A stretch of DNA of 6,983 bases from Candidatus Binatia bacterium (lineage in GTDB: Bacteria > Desulfobacterota_B > Binatia > UBA9968), in NCBI GenBank assembly GCA_025922795.1, contig JAICHC010000148.1:1-6983 (forward strand), written 5' to 3'. A model generated the notes under the pieces. The model did not search any database. It worked only from the letters and a program-made list of their open reading frames with translations, and was not told where the DNA came from. Each line of letters opens with the position of its first letter. The stretch's first letter is position 1. Below, one piece after another: positions 6,229-6,983 of the stretch. Both the position numbers and the translations under genes were made by a program.

Positions 6229-6864
6229 TTAGTCGGAACATATTTGCATGGCTTGCTGCAAGCGTTCTTCGGTCGGGTGATCGATGTCACCTTGATAGCC
6301 CTGCGCGGTAAAATCCAGAAACAGCTTCACCCAGTGGCTGCAAGGCCAGCCGAGTCTGTGCCAGTATTCCATGCCCTTCCGATCTGCTGCCAATTCCGCC
6401 GAGCGCGAGTAGGGACGAAATTTAATCCGATCCGGTAAACCCAAATCGCGGCTGGTTATACGATTTGCAAGCCCCAGACTATGACCCACGCTATCGTGGG
6501 GAATCCCGACGTCTTTACCCAAAACGTCATGAGCGATCTCGTGCGCCAAGGTATGCCGCAAGAGCCAACGATAGTCTGGTCTCATGTAAGCCAACCGGCT
6601 CAACTCGTAGCTGATAAAAATCCTCTGATTGCCGATGCTCAACCCGAGGATATCCCGCCGCGCGAAATCGGCTAATTTGAATTCATAATTGGACAACCGG
6701 TCGCGGTGCTCAGAGACCGCTACGATCTCCAGACCGATAGCGGTAACATACCCCTCCAAGCGGTTATCGGCGACGGTCGGTATTTCCATCGAAATAGTGG
6801 CGCAAGAATGAAGCAGCAATACAATAGAAAATGCGAGGAACGGAACGCGTTTAGAAATCGTCAC
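6229..6864 (-). CDS. M48-type zinc metallopeptidase, probable lipoprotein
   Basis: The 211-residue product has a short signal sequence ending in LLLHSC, with C21 the likely lipidated residue. The zinc site is complete: HEIAH at 108-112 within RHTLAHEIAHD, and the third ligand E157 in SAELAADRKGMEYW, the usual ExxAD-type M48 arrangement. Near the C-terminus DHPTEERLQQ (195-204) matches the HP-x-x-x-ER motif found in M48 enzymes such as BepA/LoiP relatives. Without C-terminal TPR repeats it is a compact, Oma1-like secreted form, probably acting in the periplasm as a lipid-anchored protease for envelope quality control; the substrate is unknown. The region between HEIAH and the Glu ligand (113-156) lacks a membrane segment, unlike HtpX. 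The start is GTG at 6864. An in-frame stop 18 bases upstream leaves no ATG alternative, and the nearest ATG upstream is out of frame. The ribosome binding site is poor (GGAA about eight bases upstream). It may follow the gene entering from the right edge. Confidence 0.9.
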   Translation of the reverse strand: MTISKRVPFLAFSIVLLLHSCATISMEIPTVADNRLEGYVTAIGLEIVAVSEHRDRLSNYEFKLADFARRDILGLSIGNQRIFISYELSRLAYMRPDYRWLLRHTLAHEIAHDVLGKDVGIPHDSVGHSLGLANRITSRDLGLPDRIKFRPYSRSAELAADRKGMEYWHRLGWPCSHWVKLFLDFTAQGYQGDIDHPTEERLQQAMQICSD

Positions 6865-6914
6865 GGAAAAATTCCATTTTCGTTAGCTTAAATAAGGCTG
6901 AGTGTTCGTCTTCA

Positions 6915-6983
6915 TTACTTGTTACCACGGCCTTTTTCAAGCGCGGCTTGTAGCGCCATTATCGATCTAACAAATTCCGAGCC
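6915..6983 (-). CDS. Probable 3' end of a gene entering from the right edge
   Basis: On the minus strand the frame is open from the window edge to TAA at 6915-6917 and reads GSEFVRSIMALQAALEKGRG and then NK. The sequence looks like an amphipathic helix with a basic tail, typical of a protein C-terminus, but 22 residues do not identify it. It lies 50 bases upstream of the GTG start of the metallopeptidase on the same strand, so the two could be co-transcribed. Chance openness over 69 bases is not rare, so this is tentative. Confidence 0.4.
   Translation of the reverse strand, partial: GSEFVRSIMALQAALEKGRGNK

Noticed and set aside
6199..6891. Plus-strand open frames opposite the metallopeptidase gene (6199-6438, 6481-6675, 6706-6891)
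   Set aside because: They are antisense to a gene with a complete zinc-binding motif and have compositions typical of shadow frames.

Overview
The window looks like a chromosomal segment of a Gram-negative bacterium of moderate G+C (roughly 55-60% by eye). Three secreted or lipoprotein products, a periplasmic binding protein and lipobox cysteines imply an inner membrane plus periplasm. The amino acid transporter is of the Aap/Bzt type best known from Proteobacteria. The exact lineage cannot be read from the sequence; a soil or environmental proteobacterium or a deltaproteobacterium-like lineage is a guess. I see no tRNA, rRNA, CRISPR array, transposase or integrase.

Left part (1-1193), minus strand: possibly the first codons of a gene leaving the window at the left edge, then a 240-residue multi-pass membrane protein of unknown function, then a 95-residue cytoplasmic-looking protein with a strong ribosome binding site. 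A divergent intergenic region (1194-1385) separates these from the plus-strand genes.

Centre (1386-5578), plus strand: a secreted 248-residue protein made of two tandem copies of a domain that resembles the N-terminal propeptide (inhibitor I9-like) of bacterial subtilases, with no protease domain. It is followed by a tightly packed aapJ-aapQ-aapM set: the periplasmic binding protein and both permease subunits of a general L-amino acid ABC importer. The ATPase gene aapP, which usually follows aapM, is absent; a hairpin terminator follows instead, so the ATPase must come from elsewhere.

Right part (5704-6983), minus strand: a terminator serving both strands, a small glycine-rich lipoprotein with a charged C-terminal helix, a 166-base intergenic region with two hairpin-like repeats, an M48-type zinc metallopeptidase lipoprotein starting with GTG, and probably the last 22 codons of a gene entering from the right edge.

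The importer genes clearly work together. The link between the importer, the stand-alone propeptide-like protein and the envelope metallopeptidase is only positional. The most unusual item is the tandem propeptide protein without a protease; the second is the importer operon without its ATPase.
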